Shown here: piece after piece, positions 36,212 through 45,815 of the stretch
Layout: every line of letters begins with the position of its first letter
How positions within the stretch are numbered: the first letter of the stretch is position 1
Assembly (NCBI RefSeq): GCF_016031625.1
Contig: NZ_JACCHP010000008.1
Coordinates: 124,001 to 188,000, forward strand
Direction of reading: 5' to 3'
From: Bradyrhizobium agreste
GTDB taxonomy: Bacteria > Pseudomonadota > Alphaproteobacteria > Rhizobiales > Xanthobacteraceae
Length of the DNA stretch: 64,000 nucleotides
Translations under genes and position numbers: made by a program
Notes under the pieces: model-generated
Databases searched by the model: none
What the model was told of the DNA's origin: nothing
Seen by the model: the letters and a program-made list of their open reading frames with translations, nothing else

Positions 36212-36961
36212 ATGCTGCTCAGCGGTAAGACGGCCATCATTTCGGGCGCGGCATCGCCGCGCGGCATCGGGCTTGCCACGGCACGGCGGTTCGTTGCCGA
36301 GGGCGCTCGAGTCGCCATTCTCGACGTTGACGCGAGCGCGGCGGCGGACGCCGCGGCTTCGCTTGGCACGTCCCACATTGGGCTGCGATGCGACGTCGCC
36401 GACAAATCATCCTGCGAGCAGGCCGTCGCTCGCGCGATCGAATCCTTCGGAAGCATCGATATTCTCGTCAACAACGCCGGCATCACCCAGCCAGTGAAGT
36501 TCCTGGATATCTCGCCGGCCGATTGGGATCGCATTCAGGACGTCAATCTGAAGGGCATTCTGTTCCTCTCCCAGGCGGTGATCCCACATATGCGCTCACG
36601 AAAATCCGGATCAATCGCCTGCATGTCTTCGGTCTCGGCCCAGCGTGGCGGCGGAATATTTGGCGGTCCGCACTATTCGGCCGCCAAGGCGGGTGTGCTT
36701 GGTCTCGCCAAGGCGATGGCCCGTGAATTCGGTCCGGACGGCATCCGCGTAAACTGCGTGACGCCGGGCCTGATCGGCACCGATATCACCGCGGGCAAGC
36801 TGACCGACGAGATGAGGGCTAAGATTCTGGAAGGCATTCCGCTCAATCGTCTCGGCACGGCAGACGACGTCGCCGGCATCTATACCTTCCTGGCCTCGGA
36901 TCTCTCCGCCTACGTGACCGGTGCCGTGATCGACGTCAACGGCGGCATGCTCATCCACTGA
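36212..36961 (+). CDS. Short-chain dehydrogenase/reductase
   Basis: NAD(P)-dependent classical SDR of about 249 residues. The nucleotide-binding motif is GAASPRGIG at about residues 10-18, with an aspartate after beta-2 (AILDVDAS) favouring NAD. NNAGITQP follows near 87. The catalytic serine lies in CMSSVS and the Y-x-x-x-K pair in YSAAKAG near 152. ATG 36212 follows GGGAGGAATTG. First gene of the set read from the LysR gap. Neighbours suggest it oxidises a sugar or polyol before the transketolase step. Substrate unknown. Confidence 0.9.
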   Translation: MLLSGKTAIISGAASPRGIGLATARRFVAEGARVAILDVDASAAADAAASLGTSHIGLRCDVADKSSCEQAVARAIESFGSIDILVNNAGITQPVKFLDISPADWDRIQDVNLKGILFLSQAVIPHMRSRKSGSIACMSSVSAQRGGGIFGGPHYSAAKAGVLGLAKAMAREFGPDGIRVNCVTPGLIGTDITAGKLTDEMRAKILEGIPLNRLGTADDVAGIYTFLASDLSAYVTGAVIDVNGGMLIH

Positions 36962-36980
36962 GCAGACAGGATCCAGATCG

Positions 36981-37820
36981 ATGGAAACGCTGACCAACAC
37001 GCCCAAGCTCGCGGACCGCGCCTACAACATTCGCCGCAACGCGCTGCGCATGGGCGAGGTTCAGGGCCAAGGCTATATCGCACAGGCGCTGGATATCTCG
37101 GACGTCCTCGCCGTGGCCTATTTTCACGCGATGCGCTACCGGCCGGAAGATCCCTCCTGGGAAGACCGCGACCGCTTCCTGCTCTCGAATGGGCACTATG
37201 CCATCGCGCTCTATGCGGCTTTGATCGAGGCGGGGATTGTCCCCGAGGAAGAGCTCGAAACCTATGGCAGCGACGAGAGCCGCCTGCCGATGTCGGGCAT
37301 GGCCTCCTACACGCCGGGAATGGAAATGTCGGGCGGCTCGCTCGGGCTTGGGCTCAGCATCGCCGTTGGCATGGGCCTCGGGCTCAAGCGCAAGAAATCC
37401 GACGCGCGGGTGTACACGTTGTTTTCCGACGGCGAGCTCGATGAAGGCTCGGTCTGGGAAGCCATCCAGTCGGCGGGCCATTACAAGCTCGACAATCTGA
37501 TCGGCATCGTCGACGTCAACAATCAGCAGGCGGATGGTCCTTCGACTGAGGTCATGGCGTTCGAGCCGCTGGTCCAGAAGCTTGAGGCCTTCGGCTGGTT
37601 CGTGCAGCGCGTCGACGGCAACGATCTCGGTGCCGTGCTTACCGTTTTCGACGCCGCCAAGTCTCATCCCGAGCCCAAGCCGCGGATGATTGTCGCCGAC
37701 ACGCTGATGGGCAAGGGCGTTCCTTTCCTGGAGCAGCGCGAGAAGAACCATTTCATCCGGGTCGAGCAGCACGAATGGCAGCTCGCGCTGGCCGCGCTGG
37801 AAGCCGGGAGGCAGGCATGA
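36981..37820 (+). CDS. Transketolase, N-terminal (TPP-binding) subunit
   Basis: 279 residues, the TPP pyrophosphate-binding half of a split transketolase. Key parts are SNGHYAIALYAAL, MSGGSLGLGLSIAVGMGLG and the TPP-magnesium motif SDGELDEGS to GIVDVNNQQ. It pairs with the next gene, overlapping by four bases. Split transketolases outside the pentose pathway act in catabolism of unusual sugars or in sulfosugar and apiose routes. Which one applies here is not visible. Confidence 0.92.
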   Translation: METLTNTPKLADRAYNIRRNALRMGEVQGQGYIAQALDISDVLAVAYFHAMRYRPEDPSWEDRDRFLLSNGHYAIALYAALIEAGIVPEEELETYGSDESRLPMSGMASYTPGMEMSGGSLGLGLSIAVGMGLGLKRKKSDARVYTLFSDGELDEGSVWEAIQSAGHYKLDNLIGIVDVNNQQADGPSTEVMAFEPLVQKLEAFGWFVQRVDGNDLGAVLTVFDAAKSHPEPKPRMIVADTLMGKGVPFLEQREKNHFIRVEQHEWQLALAALEAGRQA

Positions 37821-38827
37821 AGACCGTGAGATCAGCACCCCAGCCGGGCAAGCCGCGCCTGACCACCTCGGCGATGATCGCCTCGATTGCGGCGGAGGGA
37901 CAGAAGACGAAGGCGGCGCCGTTTGGACACGCGCTCGTCGAGCTTGCACGCAGCCGCCCGGACGTGGTCGGCATGACGGCCGATCTCGGCAAATACACCG
38001 ACCTGCACATCTTTGCGAAGGAATTTCCGGACCGCTATTACCAGATGGGCATGGCCGAGCAGCTTTTGTTCGGCGCGGCTTCCGGTCTTGCCGCGGAAGG
38101 CTTCATGCCGTTCGCGACCACCTACGCGGTGTTCGCCTCGCGGCGCGCCTACGACTTCATCCACCAGACCATCGCGGAGGAAGACCGCAATGTGAAGATC
38201 GTCTGCGCATTGCCTGGTTTGACCTCGGGCTATGGCCCGAGCCATCAGGCCGCGGAGGATCTCGCGCTGTTTCGCGCCATGCCGAACATGACGGTCATCG
38301 ATCCCTGTGATGCCCATGAAATCGAGCAACTGGTGCCCGCGATCGCGGCGCATCAGGGGCCGGTCTACATGCGCCTGTTGCGTGGTCAGGTGCCCGTCGT
38401 GCTGGACGAATACGACTACGAGTTTGAACTCGGCAAGGCCAAGTTGATCCGTGACGGAAAGGACGCCCTGATCATCTCATCCGGCATCATGACCATGCGC
38501 GCGCTCGAGGCCGTGCAAACTCTGAACAACGATCGCGTTGATGCTGCGGTGCTCCACGTTCCGACCATCAAGCCGCTCGACGCCGAAACGATACTGCGTG
38601 AAGCCGGCAAGTCAGGCCGCCTGGTCGTCGTTGCCGAAAACCACACGACGATTGGCGGTCTCGGCGAGGCGGTCGCCGCACTCCTGATGCGTTCAGGCGT
38701 TCATCCGCCGTTCCGCCAGATCGCATTGCCGGACGAATTTCTTGATGCCGGCGCACTACCGACACTGCACGACCGCTACGGCATTTCCACCGCCGAGGTC
38801 GCAAGGCAGATCAAGCAGTGGCTTTAG
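37817..38827 (+). CDS. Transketolase, C-terminal subunit
   Basis: 336 residues from ATG 37817. It carries the pyrimidine-binding domain, with the cofactor-activating glutamate in YYQMGMAEQLLFG and FATTYAVFASRRAYDF, and the C-terminal transketolase domain (PTIKPLDAETIL, VVVAENHTTIGGLG). Its start overlaps the stop of the N-terminal subunit, giving matched amounts of the two halves. Confidence 0.92.
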   Translation: MKTVRSAPQPGKPRLTTSAMIASIAAEGQKTKAAPFGHALVELARSRPDVVGMTADLGKYTDLHIFAKEFPDRYYQMGMAEQLLFGAASGLAAEGFMPFATTYAVFASRRAYDFIHQTIAEEDRNVKIVCALPGLTSGYGPSHQAAEDLALFRAMPNMTVIDPCDAHEIEQLVPAIAAHQGPVYMRLLRGQVPVVLDEYDYEFELGKAKLIRDGKDALIISSGIMTMRALEAVQTLNNDRVDAAVLHVPTIKPLDAETILREAGKSGRLVVVAENHTTIGGLGEAVAALLMRSGVHPPFRQIALPDEFLDAGALPTLHDRYGISTAEVARQIKQWL

Positions 38828-39003
38828 CGCGCCGGCACTGAGCGCCAGCCAGGCCAAATACGAGTGAAGTGTTCCGCCCGCTGCAAGTTGCGGCGGGCGA
38901 GCGATGGCTGTTGCCCGAATGCGGCCAGCGAAGAGTCGGGACGGATGAACAGCGCAGGCTCCATGCAGCCGGCACAACGTCAATACAGGACCAGGAGGAA
39001 AAC

Positions 39004-40029
39004 ATGACTGTCTCGAAGCCCGGACGCATCAGCCGCCGTTCGCTATTAATCGCGGCGAGTGCGGTACCTCTCTGCGGGATTCTGACCCGTCCGGCGTCTG
39101 CCGCCGAGTTCGTCTACAAGTTCGCAACCGGGCAGGATCCGACCCATCCGGTGAATGTCCGAGCCCAAGAGGCGATCGACCGTATCCGCCAAGCGACCAG
39201 CGGCCGGCTGGAGATCAGGCTGTTCCCGGCCAACCAGCTGGGCTCCGACACCGAACTGCTGACCCAGGTTCGCAGCGGTGGCGTCGAGTTCTTCAATCAA
39301 TCGTCCTCGATTCTTGCCACCCTGGTGCCAAGCGCCGGCATCGTGAACACCGGCTTTGCCTTCGCCGACTACGACAGCGTGTGGAAAGCAATGGACGGCG
39401 ACCTCGGCACCTATATCCGGGCGCAGATTGCCAAGACGCCGGTCATGGCGGTGTCGAAGGCCTGGGACAACGGCTTCCGCCAGGTGACCTCGTCCGGCCG
39501 CGAGGTGCGGACGCCGGATGATCTCAAGAACTTCCAGATCCGCGTACCGCCCGCGCCGCTATTGACCTCGCTTTTCAAGGCGCTCGGCGCCGGACCGACG
39601 CCGATCAACTTCAACGAGGTCTATTCCGCGTTGCAGACCAAGGTCGTTGATGGGCAGGAGAATCCGTTGCCCATCATCGCGACCGCCCGTCTCTATGAAG
39701 TGCAGAGCACGTGCAGTCTGACGGGGCACGTCTGGGACGGCTATTGGATCCTTGGCAATAAGCGCGCTTTCGAGCGCCTGCCCAAGGACGTGCAGGAGAT
39801 CGTGACGCGCGAGCTCGACCGCTCCGCCCTCGATCAGCGCGCCGACATCGCAAAGCTCAGCCAGTCACTTCGCGCCGATCTTTCGGCCAAGGGCCTCAAA
39901 TTCATCGACGTCGATCGCGCCGCCTTCCGCCAGGCATTGGCCAAGACCAGCTTCTACGCCGACTGGAAAGCCAAATTTGGCGAGGAGGCATGGTCGCAAC
40001 TCGAAAAAGCCGCGGGCCAGCTATCATGA
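39004..40029 (+). CDS. TRAP transporter substrate-binding protein (DctP family)
   Basis: Periplasmic binding protein of 341 residues. A twin-arginine type signal (RISRRSLLIAASAVP, ending at PASA) opens it. The mature domain has the DctP features FATGQDPTHPVNVRAQEAID, IRLFPANQLG-like ELLTQVRSGGVEF, and the carboxylate-site arginine region FQIRVPPAPLL. ATG 39004 follows AGGAGGAAAAC. It overlaps the permease gene by four bases. TRAP systems usually carry organic or sugar acids, so the ligand is probably an acid related to the SDR/transketolase substrate. Confidence 0.92.
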   Translation: MTVSKPGRISRRSLLIAASAVPLCGILTRPASAAEFVYKFATGQDPTHPVNVRAQEAIDRIRQATSGRLEIRLFPANQLGSDTELLTQVRSGGVEFFNQSSSILATLVPSAGIVNTGFAFADYDSVWKAMDGDLGTYIRAQIAKTPVMAVSKAWDNGFRQVTSSGREVRTPDDLKNFQIRVPPAPLLTSLFKALGAGPTPINFNEVYSALQTKVVDGQENPLPIIATARLYEVQSTCSLTGHVWDGYWILGNKRAFERLPKDVQEIVTRELDRSALDQRADIAKLSQSLRADLSAKGLKFIDVDRAAFRQALAKTSFYADWKAKFGEEAWSQLEKAAGQLS

Positions 40030-41918
40030 CCAGCGTGAGCCATCCGCCGCATGTCGATGCCGGTCTGGCGGCCGGCGCGTTGCGGGCCGACCGGCGCAGT
40101 TGGGTGATCAGGGCGAACACGATGCTTGGTCATGTCGTTGCGGTCCCGGCGGCGCTGCTCGTGCTGGCGGAGATTGCGGTGCTGTCTGCCGGCATCGTGA
40201 GCCGATACGTGTTCCGCTCACCAATCGTCTGGTCCGACGAGCTTGCCGGCATTCTCTTCCTCTGGCTCGCCATGTTCGGCTCCGTGATCGCGTTCCAGCG
40301 CGGCGAACACATGCGGATGACGGCTATCGTTGGCGTTCTCGGCGCGGAGCTTCGCGCGTTCCTGGATGTGGTGGCGGCCGCAGCATCCCTGGCATTTCTT
40401 GCGCTCGTTGTCTGGCCGGCCTATGAATTTGCGGCCGACGAGGTCTTCGTGACGACGCCCGCGCTCGAGATCGTCAACAGCTGGCGCGCGGCGGCGCTGC
40501 CGATCGGCATCGGCTTGATGCTGACCGCAGCGGTCCTCCGGCTGATCCGCATCGCGAGCCTGCGCAGCCTGTTGGGTTCGGTCGCGATGGTCGCAGGTAT
40601 CATTGCGGCGTTCATTCTGCTCGCCCCCGTCTTGAAGCCGCTCGGCAATTTGAACCTCCTGATCTTCTTCGTTGTCGTCGTGGGAGCGATGGTTTTCGCG
40701 GCCGTGCCGATCGCGTTCGCATTCGGTCTTGCGACGGTCGGCTATCTCGCCTTGACGACCAGCACGCCCGACGTGGTGATGATCGGGCGAATGGACGAGG
40801 GCATGAGCCACCTGATCCTGCTCGCCGTGCCGCTTTTCGTCTTTCTCGGCCTCCTGATCGAGATGACGGGCATGGCACGCGCCATGGTCAGCTTCCTGGC
40901 GAGCCTCCTGGGCCACGTGCGCGGCGGATTGCACTACGTGCTGGTTGGAGCGATGTATCTGGTCTCGGGCATTTCCGGCTCCAAGGCAGCGGACATGGCT
41001 GCGGTGGCTCCGGTCCTGTTTCCCGAGATGCGGCAGCGCGGGGCCAAACCGGGAGACCTAGTCGCGCTTCTCGCGGCGACCGGCGCCCAGACCGAGACGA
41101 TCCCGCCCTCGCTGGTCCTGATCACGATCGGCTCGGTGACCGGCGTGTCGATCTCGGCATTGTTCACGGGCGGGTTGCTTCCGGGCGTGGTGCTCGCGCT
41201 CATGCTCGCTGCCGTAGTCTGGTGGCGATATCGCCGCGAAGACCTGTCTCACGTCAAACGGGCTACCGGCCGGCAAATCGGCCGCGCCTTTGTGATCGCG
41301 ATACCTGCTATCGCCCTGCCATTCGTGATCCGGACCGCTGTCGTCGAAGGCGTCGCGACGGCAACGGAGGTCTCGACCATCGGCATCCTATACTGCGCCT
41401 GCGCGGGTCTCTTCATCTACCGCCAGTTTGACTGGCGCCGTATCTATCCAATGTTGGTCGAGACGGCCTCGCTCTCCGGGGCGATCCTGCTCATCATCGG
41501 CGCCGCGACTGGCATGGCCTGGGCGCTGACCCAATCTGGATTTTCCGCTTCTCTTGCCAAATTCATGACCAGCCTACCAGGCGGCATCCCCGTCTTCCTG
41601 GCGGTGACGATCGTGTCCTTCGTGATTCTGGGGAGCGTGCTGGAGGGAATCCCGGCCATCGTCCTGTTCGGTCCTCTCCTGTTCCCGATCGCGCGGCAGG
41701 TCGGGGTGCACGATGTCCACTACGCCATGGTGGTCGTCCTCGCTATGGGCATCGGCCTATTCGCGCCACCGTTCGGCGTCGGCTACTACGCGGCCTGTGC
41801 CATCAGCCGCATCAATCCGGACGAGGGCATGAAGCCGATCGTGGGCTATATGATCGCGCTCCTGATTGGCACGCTGATCGTTGCCGCCGTGCCCTGGCTG
41901 TCGATCGGCTTCCTTTGA
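40026..41918 (+). CDS. TRAP transporter fused permease (DctQ-DctM)
   Basis: 630 residues with both membrane parts in one chain. The small DctQ part (four helices, about 35-190) has ELAGILFLWLAMFG and RGEHMRM. The large DctM part (about 200-630) has GISGSKAADMAAVAPVLFPE, IPPSLVLITIGSVTG and a final FAPPFGVGYYAA. Fused QM proteins are a known TRAP variety. It is the last gene on this strand and ends 44 bases from the convergent SMP-30 gene, with a hairpin between. Confidence 0.92.
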   Translation: MTSVSHPPHVDAGLAAGALRADRRSWVIRANTMLGHVVAVPAALLVLAEIAVLSAGIVSRYVFRSPIVWSDELAGILFLWLAMFGSVIAFQRGEHMRMTAIVGVLGAELRAFLDVVAAAASLAFLALVVWPAYEFAADEVFVTTPALEIVNSWRAAALPIGIGLMLTAAVLRLIRIASLRSLLGSVAMVAGIIAAFILLAPVLKPLGNLNLLIFFVVVVGAMVFAAVPIAFAFGLATVGYLALTTSTPDVVMIGRMDEGMSHLILLAVPLFVFLGLLIEMTGMARAMVSFLASLLGHVRGGLHYVLVGAMYLVSGISGSKAADMAAVAPVLFPEMRQRGAKPGDLVALLAATGAQTETIPPSLVLITIGSVTGVSISALFTGGLLPGVVLALMLAAVVWWRYRREDLSHVKRATGRQIGRAFVIAIPAIALPFVIRTAVVEGVATATEVSTIGILYCACAGLFIYRQFDWRRIYPMLVETASLSGAILLIIGAATGMAWALTQSGFSASLAKFMTSLPGGIPVFLAVTIVSFVILGSVLEGIPAIVLFGPLLFPIARQVGVHDVHYAMVVVLAMGIGLFAPPFGVGYYAACAISRINPDEGMKPIVGYMIALLIGTLIVAAVPWLSIGFL

Positions 41919-41929
41919 CACCATGGCCG

Positions 41930-41959
41930 GGCGCCTCGCGGGAGAAACCGCGAAGCGCC
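41930..41959. terminator. Hairpin between convergent genes, probable bidirectional terminator
   Basis: GGCGCCTCGCGG, a 6-base loop, then CCGCGAAGCGCC: a 12-base stem with one mismatch. It lies in the 44-base gap between the TRAP permease and SMP-30 stops. The T-run is weak. Confidence 0.55.
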
Positions 41960-41962
41960 TTG

Positions 41963-42853
41963 TCAGGCGAATTTCGGCAGATGCAGCGGGAGGCCTTCGC
42001 AAGGCATGTCGATCTCCTCGACCTGGCCCTTGCCGACCTCAGTGACGCGTAGCTTCCTTCCTTCGAGCGCAAAGGCACAATTCGTCGGCTGCGGTCCATC
42101 CAGGACCAGACGATTGGCGATCTCACCCCGCCGGTCGAGCACCGTAACGTTCTTCTGATTGTAGACCGTGCAATAGAGCCGGCCGTCCGTTCCGAAGGCC
42201 ATCCCGTCCGGCCCCTTGAAGTCCGGATTGGAATCCGGCTGCAGCACGTTGCCGAAGACGACGCGTTTCGGCGCTGCCTCGCCAAGCACGTCATACCGAT
42301 AGATCTCGCCGGTGAAGGACGCGTTGGCGTAGAGGTGGTTGTCGGGACCGAAGGCAATGCCGTTGGTGAAGCGGATCTTGCGATCGAGCACGCGGAGCAC
42401 CTTCATGGCTGCGGGATCGATCTCGTATACACGGCCGTCCCAGTCGAGATCCATATACCCGTCGACGAAGGCCTGGCCGTTGATGAAATCCTCGGCGGCC
42501 ATTCCGGAGTCGGTCATGTAGAGCAATCCGTTCGGACCGAAGCAGAGGTCGTTCGGAAACAGAAAGCGCTCCGCCCCTTCGCCCTGTATGCGGCGAATCT
42601 CGTTTCCGCGCTCGTCGATGCAGATCAGCGCCCGCAAACCAGCTTCCGCGATCCAGATGCGGCCGTGGCCGTCGGTCGTCAGTCCATTTGGACGGCCGCC
42701 CGTCGTTTGGATCACGCGGCGGTTGCCGCGGGGATCGAGCCGCGTGACACAAAGGGTCGACGCGGACATCTCCGTGACATACATCGAGCCGTCAGGTAGG
42801 CACACAGGCCCCTCCGGCGCGCCAATTCCGGTTGCAAACAGTGTCGACGCCAT
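41963..42853 (-). CDS. SMP-30/gluconolactonase-family lactonase
   Basis: 296 residues, six-bladed beta-propeller of the SMP-30/gluconolactonase/luteolysin-like family. Features are a conserved EGPVCLPDGSMYVTE with the metal glutamate near residue 14, the asparagine in FPNDLCFGPNG and the aspartate in GPDGMAFGTDG. Such enzymes open sugar lactones. It is the last gene of the leftward ABC transporter operon, 31 bases after the ATPase gene. That suggests the imported sugar is oxidised to a lactone. It could also serve the convergent SDR cluster. Confidence 0.88.
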   Translation of the reverse strand: MASTLFATGIGAPEGPVCLPDGSMYVTEMSASTLCVTRLDPRGNRRVIQTTGGRPNGLTTDGHGRIWIAEAGLRALICIDERGNEIRRIQGEGAERFLFPNDLCFGPNGLLYMTDSGMAAEDFINGQAFVDGYMDLDWDGRVYEIDPAAMKVLRVLDRKIRFTNGIAFGPDNHLYANASFTGEIYRYDVLGEAAPKRVVFGNVLQPDSNPDFKGPDGMAFGTDGRLYCTVYNQKNVTVLDRRGEIANRLVLDGPQPTNCAFALEGRKLRVTEVGKGQVEEIDMPCEGLPLHLPKFA

Positions 42854-42884
42854 TCATCCCTCCCGTTTTCGAATGTTGCTCTCG

Positions 42885-43985
42885 TTATGCGATAACCAGG
42901 CCGCTGGCCGGGTCGATCAGCACCACGCGATTGAGGTCGATGGCGAGATCAATTCGCTCGCCATGGCTGCTGACGTCATGGGCCTGCAGTTCGGCAACGG
43001 CATCGGTGCCGCCGATCCTAATGGTGGTGAAGGTGCGTGTCCCCGTCGGCTGAATGAGATCGGCAGTGGCCGAATAGGGGACCACACCTTCGCGCAACGG
43101 CCCGCCGGCTCGACTGAAGTGCTGGGGCCGAATGCCGACGAGAATGTCTCGCCCATCCATATTGGCCAGCGGCCTCGCCTTCGCGCTCGGAAGCGTCAGT
43201 TCACCGCCGGTCTGAAAGACCACGGCTGCCCCGGGACCGTTTGTCCTGAAGGTCGCCGGGATGAGGTTGATCGAGGGAGAGCCGAGAAAGCCGGCGACGA
43301 ACCCCGTACGGGGCTGCTCGAACAACTCGAGCGGAGCGCCCTGCTGCTCGATGTTTCCGTCACGCAGCAGCACGATGCGGTCGGCCAGCGTCATCGCCTC
43401 GACCTGGTCATGGGTAACGTAGATCATGGTCGTCGTGATCTCGTGATGCAGGCGCTTGATCTCGGTGCGCATCTCGTCGCGCAACTGAGCGTCGAGATTC
43501 GAGAGCGGCTCGTCGAACAGGAACAGGTCGGCCTTGCGGACGATGGCGCGGCCGATGGCGACGCGCTGACGCTGTCCACCGGAGAGCTGCCGCGGATAGC
43601 GCTGCAGGAAATTGCCGATGCCGAGCATCTCGGCGGCTTCACTGACGCGCTTCCTGATCTCGATCTCGGGAGTCTTGCGGGCGCGCAGACCGAAGGCGAT
43701 GTTCTCGCTGACGGTCAGATAGGGGTAGAGCGCATAGTTCTGAAACACCATCGCGATATTGCGCTCGCGCGGGCGCAGATCGTTGACCACCGCGCCGGCG
43801 ATGGTGATGGTTCCACCATCCGGATCCTCGAGACCGGCGATGGTTCGCAAGAGAGTGCTCTTGCCGCAGCCGGACGGCCCCACCAGCACAGCGAATTCGC
43901 CATCGGCGATGGTAAGATCCACCCCCCGGACCGCATGCACGTTGCCGTAATATTTGTGCACGCCGGACAACTTGACGTCAGCCAC
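42885..43985 (-). CDS. Sugar ABC transporter ATP-binding protein (UgpC/MalK type)
   Basis: 366 residues. The ATPase domain has Walker [10 protein letters not shown] near 37, Q-loop NYALYP, signature [14 protein letters not shown] and Walker [14 protein letters not shown] with H-loop THDQVEAM. From about 240 a TOBE/OB domain of the MalK/UgpC type follows ([10 protein letters not shown]). It powers import by the two permeases just upstream in the operon. Confidence 0.93.
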   Translation of the reverse strand: MADVKLSGVHKYYGNVHAVRGVDLTIADGEFAVLVGPSGCGKSTLLRTIAGLEDPDGGTITIAGAVVNDLRPRERNIAMVFQNYALYPYLTVSENIAFGLRARKTPEIEIRKRVSEAAEMLGIGNFLQRYPRQLSGGQRQRVAIGRAIVRKADLFLFDEPLSNLDAQLRDEMRTEIKRLHHEITTTMIYVTHDQVEAMTLADRIVLLRDGNIEQQGAPLELFEQPRTGFVAGFLGSPSINLIPATFRTNGPGAAVVFQTGGELTLPSAKARPLANMDGRDILVGIRPQHFSRAGGPLREGVVPYSATADLIQPTGTRTFTTIRIGGTDAVAELQAHDVSSHGERIDLAIDLNRVVLIDPASGLVIA

Positions 43986-43995
43986 TCCGCTCTCC

Positions 43996-44835
43996 CTAAC
44001 CCTTGACCGCGCCGAGCGAGATGCCGCGCACGAGATAGCGCTGCATCACCGAGACCGCGACGAAGATCGGCAAGGTGCCCAGGACCGACATCGCCGCGAT
44101 CTTCGCCCAGAAATTCGATTGGCCGCCGAAATAGTGCGTCAGCATGACCGGAAAGGTGATGACCTCGGTGCGCGTGAGCACGAGTGCGAACAGAAAGTCG
44201 TTCCAGGCGAACACGAAGGTGAAGACCGACGTCGCCATCAGGCCGGGGCGAACCATCGGGAAAACGACCTTCCAGATCACCTCCCATCGATTGAGGCCAT
44301 CGACCAGCGCGCTCTCCTCGAGCTCCAGCGGAACGTCGACGATGTAGCCGCGCATCATCCGGATCACATAGGGGAGATTGAATGCGGTGTAGAGGAGGAT
44401 TAGTCCGAAATAGCCGTCGACGAGGCCCAAATACACGTAGATCAGGAAGATCGGGAAGACGACAGCGATCGGCGGAATCATGCGTTGGGAGATGATCCAC
44501 ATCGCGAGGTTCTCGCCGCCGGTGCCGAACCGAGCGAGGCTGTAGGCGCAAAGCGTCCCTAGAACGATTGCGATGCCGGAGCTGACGCCTGAGACGATCA
44601 GGCTGTTCAGGATGGCAAGAACGTCGCCGTCTCTAAACAGAACATAGTAGTTCGAGAACTGAATCTGCCCGGGTATCCATAGGGGCGGCACGTGATAGAT
44701 CTCGTCCGGCGTCTTGAACGAAATCATGAACAGCCAGTAGACCGGAAACAGGAACAGCAGGGTCACGACGCCAGCGCCGAGATAGCGGACGGCGAGAATG
44801 CGAGCTTTTCTCGCCGGTAGCTTGCCGACCCTCAT
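43996..44835 (-). CDS. Sugar ABC transporter permease (MalG/UgpE type)
   Basis: 279 residues with six hydrophobic segments and the EAA loop that contacts the ATPase, [20 protein letters not shown] near residue 185. Its start overlaps the stop of the other permease gene by four bases. It belongs to the carbohydrate-uptake-1 family. Substrate unknown. Confidence 0.92.
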   Translation of the reverse strand: MRVGKLPARKARILAVRYLGAGVVTLLFLFPVYWLFMISFKTPDEIYHVPPLWIPGQIQFSNYYVLFRDGDVLAILNSLIVSGVSSGIAIVLGTLCAYSLARFGTGGENLAMWIISQRMIPPIAVVFPIFLIYVYLGLVDGYFGLILLYTAFNLPYVIRMMRGYIVDVPLELEESALVDGLNRWEVIWKVVFPMVRPGLMATSVFTFVFAWNDFLFALVLTRTEVITFPVMLTHYFGGQSNFWAKIAAMSVLGTLPIFVAVSVMQRYLVRGISLGAVKG

Positions 44836-45695
44836 CGCGCAAGCTCCATGCGCTTGAGGACCAGCGTGGTGATAACCGTGAGCAGCGCAATCACCAGGAA
44901 GGAAATCGCGGCCGTATAGCTGGTCTCAAATTGCGAGAAGCCCTGCACATAGGTGTAGAGTGAGATGGTCTCGGTCATCGAGCCCGGCCCGCCTTCGGTG
45001 AGGGCCCAGATGATGTCGAAGATGCGAACAAGATCGAGTCCGCGGATCAGGCAGGCGACGGCGACCACCGGCGCGATCGCCGGCAAAATGATCGCGCGAA
45101 GCACGCGCAGGTACGACGCCCCATCGATCTCCGCAGCCTCGAGCTGCGACTGGTCCACATTCGACAGCGCGGCCAGCAGTAGCAGGAACATGAATGGCGA
45201 CCACTGCCAGACCTCGCAGATGATGATCGCCGGATAGACGTAGGAGGGATTGACGGTCCAAAGGATCCGGACCGGTTCGCCGGCGAAGAAACTCAGGATC
45301 TGGCCAATCGGGCCGAAGCGGACGTCGAACATCAGACGCCAGGTCGCACCCGCGACGATCGGAGAGATCACCGTCGGAAGCACCAGCAGCGCGACGAAGA
45401 TCTGTCGACCCGGCATGCGATCGATGAAGAGCTGCGCCATCAGGAATCCGACCAGCAGCTCCAGGGGGAGGGCGACCGCGGTGATGATGGCGGTGTGGCC
45501 GAGCGAAGCCCAGAGGCGGGTATCCCTGAACAGCTCCGCATAGTTCAAGAGGCCAACGAAGGAGGTGTCGTTCTCGGTCATCGTGATGCGCTGGAAGCTC
45601 ACGATCAGCGAGTAGATCAGGGGAAACAGGCCGACCAGGAGCAGGATCAGAACGGCCGGCGCGACGATGAGATAGGGCAGGCGGTCCTCGAGCAT
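44832..45695 (-). CDS. Sugar ABC transporter permease (MalF/UgpA type)
   Basis: 287 residues with six hydrophobic segments and the EAA loop EAAEIDGASYLRVLRAIILP near residue 200. Partner of the MalG-type permease downstream. Separated from the binding-protein gene by about 120 bases. Confidence 0.92.
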   Translation of the reverse strand: MLEDRLPYLIVAPAVLILLLVGLFPLIYSLIVSFQRITMTENDTSFVGLLNYAELFRDTRLWASLGHTAIITAVALPLELLVGFLMAQLFIDRMPGRQIFVALLVLPTVISPIVAGATWRLMFDVRFGPIGQILSFFAGEPVRILWTVNPSYVYPAIIICEVWQWSPFMFLLLLAALSNVDQSQLEAAEIDGASYLRVLRAIILPAIAPVVAVACLIRGLDLVRIFDIIWALTEGGPGSMTETISLYTYVQGFSQFETSYTAAISFLVIALLTVITTLVLKRMELAR

Positions 45696-45815
45696 GCGCC
45701 CGAAGCGGCTGGGCGGCGCTGCTCGGCGCCATCGAGGCTCACAGAAACTGTCATCATCAGTCCGGAAAACGGCACCGCACGGGAGGGCGGCGCCTCCCGT
45801 GCGATATCCAGTCAG

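Noticed and set aside
40218..40934. 238-codon reverse frame inside the TRAP permease gene
   Set aside because: Antisense shadow of a clear membrane protein. Highly charged, repetitive composition.
42588..44006. 472-codon forward frame across the SMP-30 and ABC ATPase genes
   Set aside because: Antisense to two well supported genes. No family pattern of its own.
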